Positions 1 through 14,106 of a DNA stretch of 64,000 bases are shown piece by piece. This DNA is from Halichondria panicea (lineage: Eukaryota > Porifera > Demospongiae > Suberitida > Halichondriidae). The notes beneath the pieces were generated by a model. That model had not been told where the DNA came from and made no database searches. It was given only the letters and a program-made list of their open reading frames with translations. How positions within the stretch are numbered: the stretch's first letter is position 1; every line of letters begins with the position of its first letter. The stretch covers positions 310,001 to 374,000 of the forward strand of contig NC_087381.1 in the NCBI RefSeq assembly GCF_963675165.1. The letters are read 5' to 3'. The position numbers were made by a program, and so were the translations under genes.

Positions 1-152
1 TAGAAGCTACTATGCTATACAAGTTAAACATCCTTGGTGGTTTTATGAGCACAGCCCTTATTCTGAATCACAGAACCCCCGGCCTATAGTGCTAGTCATG
101 CATCCTTGTTATGGACTGTGTAGTAATGGCAGAGTCCTGGCTCCACTCTGGG

Positions 153-160
153 TATATAAA
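153..160 (+). promoter_or_regulatory. TATA box of first NAT-like gene
   Basis: The octamer TATATAAA lies about 90 bp upstream of the start codon at 247, a suitable place for a core promoter once a short 5' UTR is allowed. This is an assignment from motif and position only. Confidence 0.45.
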
Positions 161-246
161 GAGCTATATTGAATCATTGAAATCACCATTTAGACCATCA
201 TTCTTTTCTCTAAGTACAATCTGTACAAAGGCATTACATTCAAAAG

Positions 247-1107
247 ATGATGTTCTCAAAAGAAAGAGCAGTCAAATTTCTGGCTGATGTTTTGGGCATA
301 TCTGATGCAGAACAGCTCCTAAAAGAAGATCGATTGAAGTTGCTATCGACAATCATGGAAGCATACCAGGCAAAGATCCCCTTCCAAAGTCTCTCTCTAA
401 TGACGGAGCCCCTTAGCAACCGTCGTCGACCAACCATTGAGGAGAGCGTGGCAGAAGTGGAAGCCGGCAAAGGTGGTCTGTGTTATTCCGTGAACGTCTT
501 CTTGAAGATCCTATTTGACGCATTGGGTTATACAACGTACCATACTATGGCAACTTGCATGGATCTCGACAACAACCACATCATGACCATAGCTAAGGAC
601 GTTGTTGCAGCTGGTGACAGATATATTGTAGACTCAGGTACCGGATTTCATACTTCTGTGATTCCATTGGATTTCGAGACCGAGTCTCCAGTTCATGATG
701 ACTGTTTTTTGAAGTACAAATACGCCTGGGAGGACGGACTACTTAAGAGATACAATCTCCGCGGTGAGAGGAAAGGAGAGGGGAAATGGGAAGTATTCTG
801 TGTGAGTGATATGGTTCCAAAAGATTTGGCCTGTTTTGAGGCCCCAATGTGTCAGGTGTACACCGATCCGAGCAAAATTCCATTCCATACGAGCATGAGA
901 GCAATCAAGTTCCCAAACCAGAAGGCAGTTTGTATTTGCGACATGAAGCTTCTCGTTGAAGACGACAAGCACACATTCCAAGAGACGAAGTTTTCGTCGG
1001 AAGGAGAATTTTTGGATGCAGTGAAGGAGCACTTTCCATTGCTAGTGGAGGATGCAAAGAAGGCATTGACCAACTGGACACCCAATGGAGAATCTAGCAT
1101 TGAATAG
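247..1107 (+). CDS. Arylamine N-acetyltransferase-like protein 1
   Basis: Single-exon 286-residue protein of the NAT family, which moves an acetyl group from acetyl-CoA to arylamine or hydrazine substrates in the cytosol through a Cys-His-Asp triad. The family signatures are visible: KIPFQSLS near residue 43, GGLCY with the candidate nucleophile Cys79, NNHIMTIA with His111, and YIVDSGTG with Asp129. The length fits the usual 280-290. The ATG at 247 was chosen because the N-terminus aligns with the next paralogue; a second Met follows immediately. A TATA box lies upstream and a second family member starts 93 bp downstream on the same strand, so the pair looks like a tandem duplication. The residue after the catalytic Cys is Tyr rather than the more usual Glu or Leu, so substrate preference cannot be inferred. 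Confidence 0.9.
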   Translation: MMFSKERAVKFLADVLGISDAEQLLKEDRLKLLSTIMEAYQAKIPFQSLSLMTEPLSNRRRPTIEESVAEVEAGKGGLCYSVNVFLKILFDALGYTTYHTMATCMDLDNNHIMTIAKDVVAAGDRYIVDSGTGFHTSVIPLDFETESPVHDDCFLKYKYAWEDGLLKRYNLRGERKGEGKWEVFCVSDMVPKDLACFEAPMCQVYTDPSKIPFHTSMRAIKFPNQKAVCICDMKLLVEDDKHTFQETKFSSEGEFLDAVKEHFPLLVEDAKKALTNWTPNGESSIE

Positions 1108-1200
1108 AAGAGACAATTGTACATTTTTATACAGTCAGTAATTTTTGTGGTTTAGTAACTATCTTTGGTATGCAAACTGAACATGTGACCTAATTAGTTT

Positions 1201-2031
1201 ATGCCAATGGACCAAGTTGAATCAATATCATTTGTGACAAACAATCTTTGCATACCTGATGTGCAGAGGAAACTCAATGAAAGCAAATATGAGCTCCTAT
1301 GTGAGATAGTGAGGGCCTTTCATGAGAAGATACCATTTCAAAGCCTTACGTTGCTATCTGTACCACTCCCAAAACGTCGCAAACCAATACTAGACGAAAT
1401 TCTCAGCGATATCCAATCATTCAAAGGAGGTCTTTGCTATACAATTAATACGTTTTCGAAGTTGTTGCTGGAAGCTCTGGGCTATAACGTGTTCCATGTA
1501 TTGAGTACTGTAAAATTTCCGGACAATCACATGATCACAATAGCTTGTATCAATGGAGTCAAGTATTTAGTCGAGAATGGGTGTGGTTACCCCACCCTGC
1601 AACCAATCCCACTCGATTTCAAAGATGAATCTCTGGTTTACGAAAACTCGTTTATCAAGTTCAAGTTGGTATGGGTTAGTGAAGATGTAATTGAACGACG
1701 GCAGACGTTTCTAACACCAAACTCCACCTGGCAATTTTTCTATTCTTTTAGTATGAGGCCGAGAGAACTTCACGAATTTGATGGACCAATGATAGTTGCC
1801 TATACAGATCCGAATGCTATTCCATTTCATGTCTCTTTCAGAGCAATGAAGTTTTGCAACGGAAAAGCAATTGGTATTCGTGATATGACTTTCCTTGAAG
1901 AAGGTGACAATCACATACTCCACGAGTTTCCGATCTCTTCTGAAGCTGAACTATTGGACACAGTAAAGAAGCACTTTCCAGCGCTTGAAGATACTGCAAG
2001 AAAAGCTCTGACAAACTGGAACAGCTCCTAG
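1201..2031 (+). CDS. Arylamine N-acetyltransferase-like protein 2 (triad Asp replaced by Glu)
   Basis: Single-exon 276-residue NAT-family protein and close paralogue of the gene just upstream. Candidate catalytic residues are Cys79 in GGLCY and His110 in DNHMITIA, but the triad Asp position reads Glu125 in YLVENGCG. The fold should be kept because the flanking motifs KIPFQSL, the central PIPLDF and the C-terminal FPALEDTARKALTNW are all intact. Whether Glu supports acetyl transfer is not known from sequence. The start was chosen by alignment with the two other family members; a second Met lies two codons on. It may share regulation with the upstream gene, since only 93 bp separate them. Confidence 0.88.
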   Translation: MPMDQVESISFVTNNLCIPDVQRKLNESKYELLCEIVRAFHEKIPFQSLTLLSVPLPKRRKPILDEILSDIQSFKGGLCYTINTFSKLLLEALGYNVFHVLSTVKFPDNHMITIACINGVKYLVENGCGYPTLQPIPLDFKDESLVYENSFIKFKLVWVSEDVIERRQTFLTPNSTWQFFYSFSMRPRELHEFDGPMIVAYTDPNAIPFHVSFRAMKFCNGKAIGIRDMTFLEEGDNHILHEFPISSEAELLDTVKKHFPALEDTARKALTNWNSS

Positions 2032-2887
2032 CAATTATACTGAAAAAATTGACTGTCATGTATTGCAGTATTAAATGGCTAATTGCATGAATGACGTTGT
2101 ATAACAGATTAGAGGTTTGCTCTCGTTCGTTTTCCCGGCCAATCCTAGCAATTTTTCACGGTGCAAATGTTTTTTATTATTATTATTTTATTTTTTATTT
2201 TTTATTTTTTATTATTATTATTTAGTATTATTAATTCCCATGCTTTTTTTTGTCAGATCGTTAAACAGTTGGATAATGGCATGTCTTCGTAAATTTGCAG
2301 TTAATTCAGGTGCTATAATAAATTATTATACCTGTATGAATTATAGTGATGTTGTTTTCTTCAGATCTTCAAAGGACCATGCAGAGACTATATTTATCAA
2401 CGGCCATGGCTGCAGGTACATCCTTGTTTATACTATTAGGTACAACAGATGAATGGAAAACAGAGTAGACTCTACCTGAGTGCGATCTATGGAATCGGGA
2501 AGGCAATTATTAAATGGACTCGGACAGAGTATACACTCTTAATTATCTTGTATTACAAGTGTGATGTTTATAGATAATGCTATGCATAAAACCATTTTAT
2601 CCCATGTATATTGTGTAACTGTTAAGTATACCATATTAGGTAATGAAACATATGTAGGAAATAATAACCTTTAGCCTTATTAGTGGTAAATGATGTTCAG
2701 AATCTGTGTACTGTGTATGATTATGTCCTGATTTGGTTATTGTTTTACTAGCTAAGTCTAGAATGTTCTCTTTGTGTTCTGTTTGTATAAATAGCTGTTC
2801 TTATGATTTATGTTAGAGTTCCATATTCGTGAATTAAACTTGAATCTTCTCATATATAGTGCACATGCATGCATTGAGTGCACCATA
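2032..2887. other. Intergenic, AT-rich, no gene seen
   Basis: This stretch holds the 3' flank of the second NAT-like gene, a T/TTA-rich low-complexity tract at about 2170-2225 and AT-rich sequence. Open frames here are short, low in complexity and match no family I know. Confidence 0.5.
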
Positions 2888-3720
2888 ATGATTTTAGATC
2901 CCATTTGAGTGTATTTAGCAGGGAACTATGAGCTATAGTACCGGTACTATAGATTGCTCTGGGCTACAAACTACAACATTGTACATTGTATTGTGATTTA
3001 CAAGAAGATACACATGTAATAACATGAAAATTATTGTAGCTAAGTCCTTTGTCTAGTAATATAATAACAGAACTAGAATGAAAGAGAGAAGCTCTAGTTT
3101 CTTTTTTGGCTTTGTTCGAGAGTAGTATAGGAGACGCTCGTTTTTTGGGCAGTGTGCTGTGCTTTTTTGCTGCAAGGCTGCATGGGGGAGGAGCTGGATG
3201 TATGGAAGTGCTGGGATTCTAGCTTTGGCTTCTTCCTAAAGTTCCTTTTGCTTTGTTCAAGAGTAGTATAGGAGCCGCTCGTTTGCTGGGCTTGTTTGCT
3301 GCAAATTATAGCTTAGGTGTCTTCCTTTCGCTTTGTGAGAGTAGTACGAGCCGCTCGTTTCTTGGGAAGTGTGCTGGGCTTGTTTGTTTCGAAACTGGGG
3401 GAGGAGCTGGATGTTTCTGTTTTGTGGGTGGAGCTAAGACTTAATAGAGACCACAGATTTAGTAGAGACATAGAGATGCCAACTTTAGATATTAGTTTCA
3501 AAAGAATAATGATGCAGTTGCTAGGTTGGCTGTTTATATAGGTTGACTGTTGCTAAGCTAGTGCATTTCTAGTAGCCAATAGGTTTTGGGATCTAAATCA
3601 GTTAGAACATGTGCATTCGGTATCTATGGTTATAGTGTCCCTCATCCCTCGGGCTAAAGCCCTCGAGCTTTGGGACACTATAACACATAGATACCTCATG
3701 CCCATGTTCTAACTATAACA
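2888..3720. repeat. Dispersed repeat, copy 1, ending in a foldback
   Basis: The same sequence blocks occur in the same order at 59122-59795: a GATCCCATTTGAGTGTATTT block, a block with GATTGCTCTGGGCTACAAAC, a GAGAGAAGCTCT block, a GTAGTATAGGAG block, and finally GTGTCCCTCATCCCTCGGG. The 3' end (3601-3712) is an inverted repeat whose arms begin with GTTAGAACATG and end with CATGTTCTAAC. No protein could be recognised. It looks like a non-autonomous mobile element. Confidence 0.7.
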
Positions 3721-4004
3721 TATTTACATTCATTTTCCAATGTACATTATGTTCTTTGGTAAGTGCTACAAAACTTGGGGACACATAATTATATACAATA
3801 TCAGGCTCAAGACCTTGCATATAATCAATATAGGTATATATAAGTGTGAACTGATGAGATATTCATTTACTACTTTTGTCATTGTGTGTTCAACCGTTTA
3901 GAATACACAAGTCTTGTGTATTCTGTAGTGCATGACTCTGAATGTAATTGCAGTATGAACTAAAGGGCGACTTGAATCCGAAACTAAGTGCACTTGATCT
4001 CAGA

Positions 4005-4036
4005 TCGAGTTTTTGCTTTTATAAAAGCGAAAACTC
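4005..4036. repeat. Short near-perfect hairpin
   Basis: Two 16-nt arms rich in A/T (one beginning CGAGTTTTTGC, the other ending GCGAAAACTCG) are reverse complements with one mismatch. It lies just 5' of the larger inverted repeat at 4063-4480. Confidence 0.6.
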
Positions 4037-4062
4037 GGCATGTGGGCTACAGTAGCTGAATC

Positions 4063-4480
4063 CAGAGGAGGCTGGAACCACTTGACCTTAGCTATTTAAG
4101 GTCACTAATTGGATTTATCCAAACTTCTCTTGCAGACTACTTCACAGCTAGTTTTTAGTGTCTATCAGTTTAAAACGTTATTTTTCAGGGGGGGTCAAAT
4201 AAAATTTGACTTTACTCAAAAGCAGAGATACAATCAAAAGTCTTGCTCTTGTACTAGCCTCGATATCATGAGCGGCTTGTTCTCGAGGTCACTGCATAGC
4301 TGGCTTTGAGACTTGTATCTCTGCTTCTGAGCAAAATTGGCGAAAATAAAATTTGAATCCCCCTGAAAAATAACATTTTAAACTGATAGACACTAAAAAC
4401 TAGGCTTGAAGTAGTCTGCAAGGATAAATCCAATTAGTAACCTTAATTAGCTAAGGTCAAGTGGTTCCAGCCTCCTCTGA
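4063..4480. repeat. Large inverted repeat (foldback/MITE-like) upstream of the ubiquitin-like/Death gene
   Basis: The left arm (about 4063-4245) and right arm (about 4306-4479) are imperfect reverse complements. Matching stretches include GGAGGCTGGAACCACTTGAC against GTCAAGTGGTTCCAGCCTCC, and the region around CTATCAGTTTAAAACG on the left against its complement on the right. The spacer of about 60 bp holds no gene. The right end is about 100 bp upstream of the start codon at 4581, so the element may contribute to the promoter or 5' UTR. Confidence 0.8.
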
Positions 4481-4568
4481 GCTGAATCACGCGCAGGTCA
4501 TGAGTCCAGATACACGACTTATGTTGTATTGAAAGAACACTTCATCTGATCTAGTACTCAACCTCTAG

Positions 4569-8335
<3,767 letters not shown>

Positions 8336-9084
8336 TTTATTTTGTACATATGTAGTAATGTGTATAATTATATAGTGGTGTTAATTAGATTATTACTCAT
8401 TTCCTGTGGTTAACTTTACTTCCTGTATTGTACTGTTCTGTTATTGTGGTTTCTGTTTGTTAGTAGGTTCTTTCTGTATAGTTATTCTTTGTTCCTTTTG
8501 TGCCTAGCTATAGCGGCCCGCTCCAGGCGGCTCTTTATGTATGGGAGCCTCTGCTCCACTGCCTTTTGTCTTGTACATACTTATACTGAGGCTTTATTCT
8601 TGTGCATTTTATCAGTTGTTAAATACGATTTCACTAAACTCAAATGTCTGCATGAACCTGCGGACATAATTTATAACAGTTCCATAATTCTAGGTAAAGG
8701 TGTTTTTGGACATAGGATATTGACTCTCTTAATTATTAATTTGCAGTTTCTCTATTGGCCTTTAGAATAGTTTATCTCAAACTCAGGGGGGGACGCCACT
8801 CCGTCTCCTGTCTCTTATTTACAGGTTGGGGTTGTCCACGGGTCCGGTGTGTGTGTGTGCTTGCATGCATGGAGGGGAGGGGGGGGGAGAAGAGTTTTCT
8901 ATTCAATGATCCAAGAATTATTTTTTAGAATTTTTTTGACAGCTATCCCTGGCGGCATGCAAGTGTTCTCCAAAACACACAAGTCATTTGAAAAAATTGC
9001 TAGGATTAGTCAGGTATACAGATCTATATAATTATATACACATGAAGGTTAGTATGGACCAATAAGTAGAAGCAAACACATGCA
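8336..9084. other. Intergenic, no gene seen
   Basis: This is the 3' flank of the ubiquitin-like/Death gene followed by low-complexity sequence with a G-run at about 8876-8888. Open frames present are short and without recognisable domains. Confidence 0.5.
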
Positions 9085-9591
9085 CTCTTTGCATACCTGA
9101 TGTGCAGAGGAAAGTAAATGAAAGCAAATATGAGCTTCTGGGTGAGACAGTGATGGTCTTACTCAATGAAAGCAGCCTGCAACCAATCCCACTCAATTTC
9201 AAAGACGAATCTCCGATTTACGAAACTCGCTTATCAAGTTTAAGTTGGTGTGGGTTAGACTGCAGACGTTTCTAATACCAAACTCCACCTGGCAAACTTT
9301 CGGTGTAAGGCCGAGAGAACTGCACGAATTTGATGGACCAATGACAGTGCATGGCCTACATAGATCCGAATGCTTTTCCATTTCATGTCTCTTTCAGAGC
9401 AATGAAGTTTTGTAACGGAAAAGCAATTGGTATTCATGATATGAATTTCCTTGAAGAGGATGACAACCACATACTCCGCGAGTTTCTGATCTCTTCTGAA
9501 GCTGAACTATTGGATACAGTAAAGAAGCACTTTCCAGCGCTTGAAGATACTGCAAGAAAAGCTCTGACAAACTGAAACAGCTCGTAGCTAT
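9085..9591 (+). pseudogene. Decayed NAT-like copy lacking the catalytic core
   Basis: The region is clearly related to the gene at 1201-2031. It starts with sequence matching the CIPDVQRK part and ends with the C-terminal ALEDTARKALTN. The middle that should encode GGLCY and the His motif is missing: the sequence jumps from the segment around LLGETV straight to the LQPIPLNF segment. Further indels break the frame between about 9235 and 9350. The longest remaining frame (9351-9575) covers only the last quarter of the enzyme. It is closest to the second NAT-like gene, so it is a fragmentary duplicate that cannot encode an active enzyme. Confidence 0.88.
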
Positions 9592-10125
9592 AATTATATG
9601 AAACTTGTAATTTCCAATTAAGTTGAGTTGTTTGTGTGACATAATAATTATAGTGTTAATTAATTAATGTGGTTGCTATAACTACTCTGGTATTGTGTGA
9701 CATTTCTGTGTCAGCCATGCCATCTTGTGGTGGACTTTTTACATCACAAAGTGAGTAAATGCATGTGGGTGTATGTGTGTGCACAGATAATCTATGGTGT
9801 GTGTGCATGTACAGCATTATTATACTACCATAAAATTATACATAATTAGTTGAGCTGAGTTGGGCCTCCATAAAGTTGTCACAAATAATATTTACTGAAT
9901 TTTATACCACTGCATGTAAAAAGTACTTTTATCTCTAGAGGTGATCAGCTTTATTTAACCAGCTATTAAAAGTTACCATTTTTCATGTAGAAGTTCTTGG
10001 CATACTTGCCAATCACATAAAACCTACATAATTGACTGCTGAGATTCTGCATTGCATGCATGCATGTTCAGATATACACTGACAGAGCTATAATACAAGA
10101 TATCTATATTTATAGCACAGTGTTT
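9592..10125. other. Intergenic and promoter region of third NAT-like gene
   Basis: No gene was seen. A TATTTATAG sequence at about 10107 lies close upstream of the chosen start at 10126 and could serve as a TATA element or 5' UTR. The rest is AT-rich. Confidence 0.4.
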
Positions 10126-10989
10126 ATGGCTATGGATGAAAAAGAAGCAGTGTCGTTTGTGAAAGAAGTCCTCAGCATTTCTGATGTCGAGAGAAAGCTC
10201 AGTGAGAACAAGTACGAGCTCCTGTGTGAAATAGTGAAGGAATTTCATGAGAAAATTCCGTTCCAAAACTACTCTTTGATTGCCGTGCCTTCAGCCGAGC
10301 GTAGCCAACCAACCATTGATGAAATTATTCGTGAAGTTCGATCTGGTCGAGGTGGTCTTTGCTACTCATTGAATGTCTTTATGAAGCTACTACTAGAAGC
10401 TTTAGATTATACCGTGCATCACGTCCTTTCAGCCGTTAGTAATCTCCCAGACAACCATCTTATCACCATCGCTAGCAACGTCCGTGATCATGGTGACAAG
10501 TACCTTATCGAAGTCGGTACAGGCTTTCCGACCTTCAAACCGATACCAATCGATTTCGACCAGGAGTCTCCAGTCTATGACGAATCATTCATCAAGTACA
10601 AGCTCAAGTGGGTGAGTAAGAATCGTCTTGAGAGAGAAATGATGTTTCAAGTACCAGGCTCTGAATGGAAACTGTTCTATAGTTGGGAAACAGCTCGAAA
10701 AAAACTTGAGGAAATGGACGCAGCAATGACTAGTGTCTACACTGATCCGAAAATCACTCCATTTCATACGAGTTTAAGAGCTGTACGGTTTGTCCACGGA
10801 AAAGCAGTGTGTATCCGAGACATGACTCTACTGATGGAAGATAATTCGCATATTTTGCAAGAGAAAAAGCTTTCTACTGAATTGGAGTTTCTCGACGCAG
10901 TGGGGGAGCACTTTCCGCTGCTGGTGGAGGCAGCAAAGAAAGCGTTGAAGAATTGGACCCCCAGTAAAGAGCCAGAGATCGGAGTGTAG
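10126..10989 (+). CDS. Arylamine N-acetyltransferase-like protein 3 (triad Asp replaced by Glu)
   Basis: Single-exon NAT-family protein of 287 residues from the ATG at 10126 (a second Met lies at 10132). The open frame extends upstream to an ATG at 10060, but the extra 22 residues have no counterpart in the paralogues. Motifs are KIPFQNYS, RGGLCYSLN with the candidate nucleophile Cys79, DNHLITIA with His111, and YLIEVGTG, where the triad Asp is Glu129. It shares this change with the gene at 1201, whereas the gene at 247 keeps Asp. The C-terminus FPLLVEAAKKALKNW is conserved. It likely arose by local duplication and lies 3' of the decayed copy at 9085. Confidence 0.88.
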   Translation: MAMDEKEAVSFVKEVLSISDVERKLSENKYELLCEIVKEFHEKIPFQNYSLIAVPSAERSQPTIDEIIREVRSGRGGLCYSLNVFMKLLLEALDYTVHHVLSAVSNLPDNHLITIASNVRDHGDKYLIEVGTGFPTFKPIPIDFDQESPVYDESFIKYKLKWVSKNRLEREMMFQVPGSEWKLFYSWETARKKLEEMDAAMTSVYTDPKITPFHTSLRAVRFVHGKAVCIRDMTLLMEDNSHILQEKKLSTELEFLDAVGEHFPLLVEAAKKALKNWTPSKEPEIGV

Positions 10990-11238
10990 TGCTATTATTA
11001 TATAGCAGTGAGATCACTGAACTTATTATAATAATATACAATAGTATAGATTGTAGAAATGTTGCAGAATTGACATTTATTATAAGTCCATCTCCACCTC
11101 ATGTGCTCCTGGCTATAGTTATATAGTTTTGCTTGCTCATTTAACAACAATTATAATTATAGATAAACAAAGCGAATTGAAAGTTATACAGAACAATAAA
11201 AGAAGGTCGAACAATTTATACAATACATGCACAAAAAA

Positions 11239-11755
11239 CTAGATTGTTTGCTCCTGTTGAATGAAAGGATTTGCTATTTGTTCCATGCTATCAAACGGAC
11301 ATATCAGCACAACAGCTGTCCCTCGACAAATCACTAGTCCGAGGCTCCTTGTTTCCGCGGTGATCTTGAACGGGTCTTCAGGATCTGTGAGGGGTATACT
11401 CTTATATATTAAAGTTGTGATTGTTGACTGTACCTTGGATGTGTTCAACTGTCCCGTCTAGTACCAGATTCAACAGCTGATCATATCCTTTCAACACACC
11501 TGTGGCTTGGGTGTGTGCAGTGGAGAGGATTGGTGTGTGTGTGTGTGGGTGGTGTGTTCGTGGGAGGAGTGTGTGTGGGTGTAGCTACCTTCACGTCCAC
11601 CTTGGAACTTGACGCGAACTTTCTTATCGAGGAACTTTCCAAGCTCAGAGCTCATTAAAGTTTCCTTTCTCTGCTTCTTTTCAGGTGGTGGACCCTGTAT
11701 ATAGTGCAGAGTGAACCCTGACAAGTGTCATAATTGTACTTACTGAGTTAGACAT
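11239..11755 (-). CDS. LSM7: U6 snRNA-associated Sm-like protein LSm7
   Basis: Four exons on the minus strand in consistent phase: 11755-11744, 11694-11589, 11499-11434, 11384-11239; 109 residues, close to the usual 103. LSm7 is one subunit of the LSm1-7 (cytoplasmic mRNA decay) and LSm2-8 (nuclear U6 snRNP) rings. Diagnostic pieces are LDKKVRVKFQGGREGVLKGY (Sm1), the LLNLVLDGTVEH stretch, SLGLVICRGTAVVLICP (Sm2), and the C-terminal NPFIQQ. The first exon encodes only MSNS, a common design in this gene. It is divergent from the Ig-receptor gene, with about 285 bp between start codons. No defect is seen. Confidence 0.95.
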
Positions 11756-12040
11756 GTTGTGAAGTACAAGTGGATGGAGGATAAACTTTTATTTCCACGC
11801 TGACGTTTCTAGATAATGCACACTCACCTCGATAATAAGCCTCACTAATATTCCCGCGGTTTGAATCGAAGACTAGATTCAAAATCAGTTAACAAACGTA
11901 TTCATACTGTGTGGGCGTGGTGCAAGGCCATCTCTGTAACACAGCTGGCTAGGCTAGCAATGGATCTGAGAACAACTAGAAAGTCCATTTACAAGGCAAG
12001 TCCTTTATCTGTTACTACTTCTGTACTTTATGTGTTTAGC

Positions 12041-12340
12041 ATGATAATTTTCATTGAATGTCAGCAGATTGTGTGGCTACTGATGACATGTGCTGCACTG
12101 CATGATAATGTGGTCTCTGCCCAATTCTCTGGACTGCAAGGTGAACTCTAGCACTAGGCAGCTCACACTAGTGACCTATTGACCACTACCTCTGCATGAT
12201 AAATAAAGGCCGTGATATTTTGACGTTTACCGTCTTATTATTACTATATAAACACTGTAGATTATTGATTGCACAAGTATAGTATAGTGCATTGTATACT
12301 GAAATAAATGTCATTGTTTTTAAAGACCATAATAATTAGT

Positions 12341-12390
<50 letters not shown>

Positions 12391-13873
12391 GCTATTGTGT
12401 GTACATATGCATTGTACAGATTTCAATACACAAAAGTCAGTACCCTAACTGTAATTCTTCCTCTCATGCAGAGCAAGCTATAATTGTTGGGTACCATGGT
12501 AACCTGTCGTCCATACAAACACTCCAGAATGCAACCACCATCTCTCTCGCGTGCGTTGCTTTTGGACTACCCTCACCGCAGATCACATGGCAGTCACATG
12601 ACCCGATAAATACAAACTACACTGTAAATATAACCGAATTTAAGACCCAAATTGAGACCAATGGCACAGAATTTAGCTACACAATATCTGTACTGGAAGT
12701 TTGCAACGTGAGCAGTTTTACACAACTGTCCAGTTATACTTGCATTGCCGATAATGGAGTCGTATCAGACACAACACCAATAGGAGAGTTCAATAGAACA
12801 TTTCTTGCGTTCACTGATTCCGTAACAATGGGAACACCTGATCCAGTTACTATGACAACCAGTGACGAGATTACCGATTTAGTCACCATGACAACGAATA
12901 CCACTTTAAATCCTACTGTCATTATGTCATCGGTTTCTATGACGACAGTGATAGTCGTCGTAGCAGTGATTGTGTGCGTGGTGATACTGTCTGCAGGAGT
13001 AGTCCTCGTAGCAGTACTGGCATTGAGAAGAAAACAGAAAGTGTATGTAAATTTAACCTTGATCGTTCCTTGACCGATTTTTTAGAACTTCGGCCTAAAA
13101 ACGAGGCTGGTGTATGTACTACATGATGTAACTGCATGGTATAGCAACCGGTATGTACATAAATTATACTTTGCATTACCCTGTGACTCCCCTTCCCCCT
13201 CACACACACGCATGCACACGCACACCCACCCACCCACCCACACACACACGAGAGTACAGATTGAAACAGCGTTCAAATTCAGAAAATGAGAGAGTGTATA
13301 ACAACTCTCTCTATGGCAACCAGACAGAGGAGCAACAAACGACGAGAAGAAGTACCGAGGACTCGCTGTACACATGTGAAGCGTACTCCGTTGTACCTGT
13401 ACGACCAGCTGATCATGAGTACGCATACATAGCCCCGCCTATTGCCCTACGCAGATCAACCCCACCAGGTATAAGGAGGTTGCAATGTAGCTTTGTTAAT
13501 AGACTCATGAATACAACAGCCAAGCTTATTTTATCAACAAAAGTACAATAATTATTATTGCATGATAATTATAATTATATATAATATATAATTATTATTA
13601 TGTAGTATATAGGTTTGTCTTGCATCGATCATGAGTGCCATGTATATATGTATTAAGTGACGTGTTTCCATGCATCCACGTATGTACTGATTATATAATT
13701 ATTATAGTTCATGACCTCTTGCACTATGACCTTTTGCACTATATGCACCTGCAGGTAACACGGCATCAGCTGCAGGTGCTGACAGTAATGATATCTCCCT
13801 CTACCCGTGTGCTGCCTACAATCCTGTAGCTATCAATGAAATGCAACACTCTTATGAAGATACGATGACTTAG
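12041..13873 (+). CDS. Single-Ig-domain transmembrane receptor with tyrosine-motif tail
   Basis: Four exons in consistent phase: 12041-12140, 12472-13042, 13260-13468, 13755-13873; 332 residues. The first exon gives a probable signal peptide with hydrophobic IVWLLMTCAAL; an upstream start in the same frame is possible. One Ig domain follows, with its cysteines in ISLACVAFG and SSYTCIAD, the Trp in ITWQS, and several N-glycosylation sequons. A Thr/Met-rich stalk precedes one transmembrane helix (VIVVVAVIVCVVILSAGVVL) and a basic stop RRKQK. The cytoplasmic tail has repeated Tyr motifs: RVYNNSLYG, SLYTCEAYSVV, YAYIAPP, SLYPCAAYNPV and YEDT. These resemble SH2-binding or ITIM/ITAM-like sites without matching the classical spacing exactly. 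The donor of exon 2 could also be 2 nt earlier with a different acceptor. Ligand and name are unknown. Confidence 0.72.
12342..12388. repeat. (CA)n microsatellite in an intron of the Ig receptor gene
   Basis: An uninterrupted CA dinucleotide run lies between exons 1 and 2. A second impure CA/CCA run lies at about 13197-13250, immediately before exon 3. Confidence 0.9.
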
Positions 13874-14106
13874 GCGGCCATTTTCTGTTGAACTGAGCAT
13901 GTGCAGAACTTTTTTTTACAGTTGTTGCGTGGAATAAATTATTACATTATAGCAATTTTGATGACGAAAAATTAATGATTTAATAATGAATAATGGCTAT
14001 TAACTAACGATTTGTACAAAAACCGCCACATCAGCTAGCTAGCCAAAATTTGTGTCGGCTAAAATTATAAGTGTTCAGTCACACGAACAAGTCCGTTTCT
14101 AGGCTA
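13874..14106. other. Convergent intergenic interval
   Basis: These are the 3' flanks of the Ig receptor (plus strand) and Dixin (minus strand), AT-rich. No gene seen. Confidence 0.5.

Noticed and set aside
4109-4309. 66-residue plus-strand frame
   Set aside because: It lies wholly in the arms of the foldback element at 4063-4480 and has no recognised domain.
8444-8770. 108-residue plus-strand frame downstream of the Death-domain gene
   Set aside because: Hydrophobic but without start context, splice support or similarity; it looks like random AT-rich sequence.
10060-10125. Longer N-terminus for the third NAT-like protein
   Set aside because: The 22 extra residues have no counterpart in the two paralogues and contain TATA-like sequence.
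11861-12040. Upstream extension of the Ig-receptor first exon (start at 11861)
   Set aside because: The frame is open, but the extra residues precede the hydrophobic signal segment and overlap the likely LSM7 promoter; I start at 12041, accepting some doubt.
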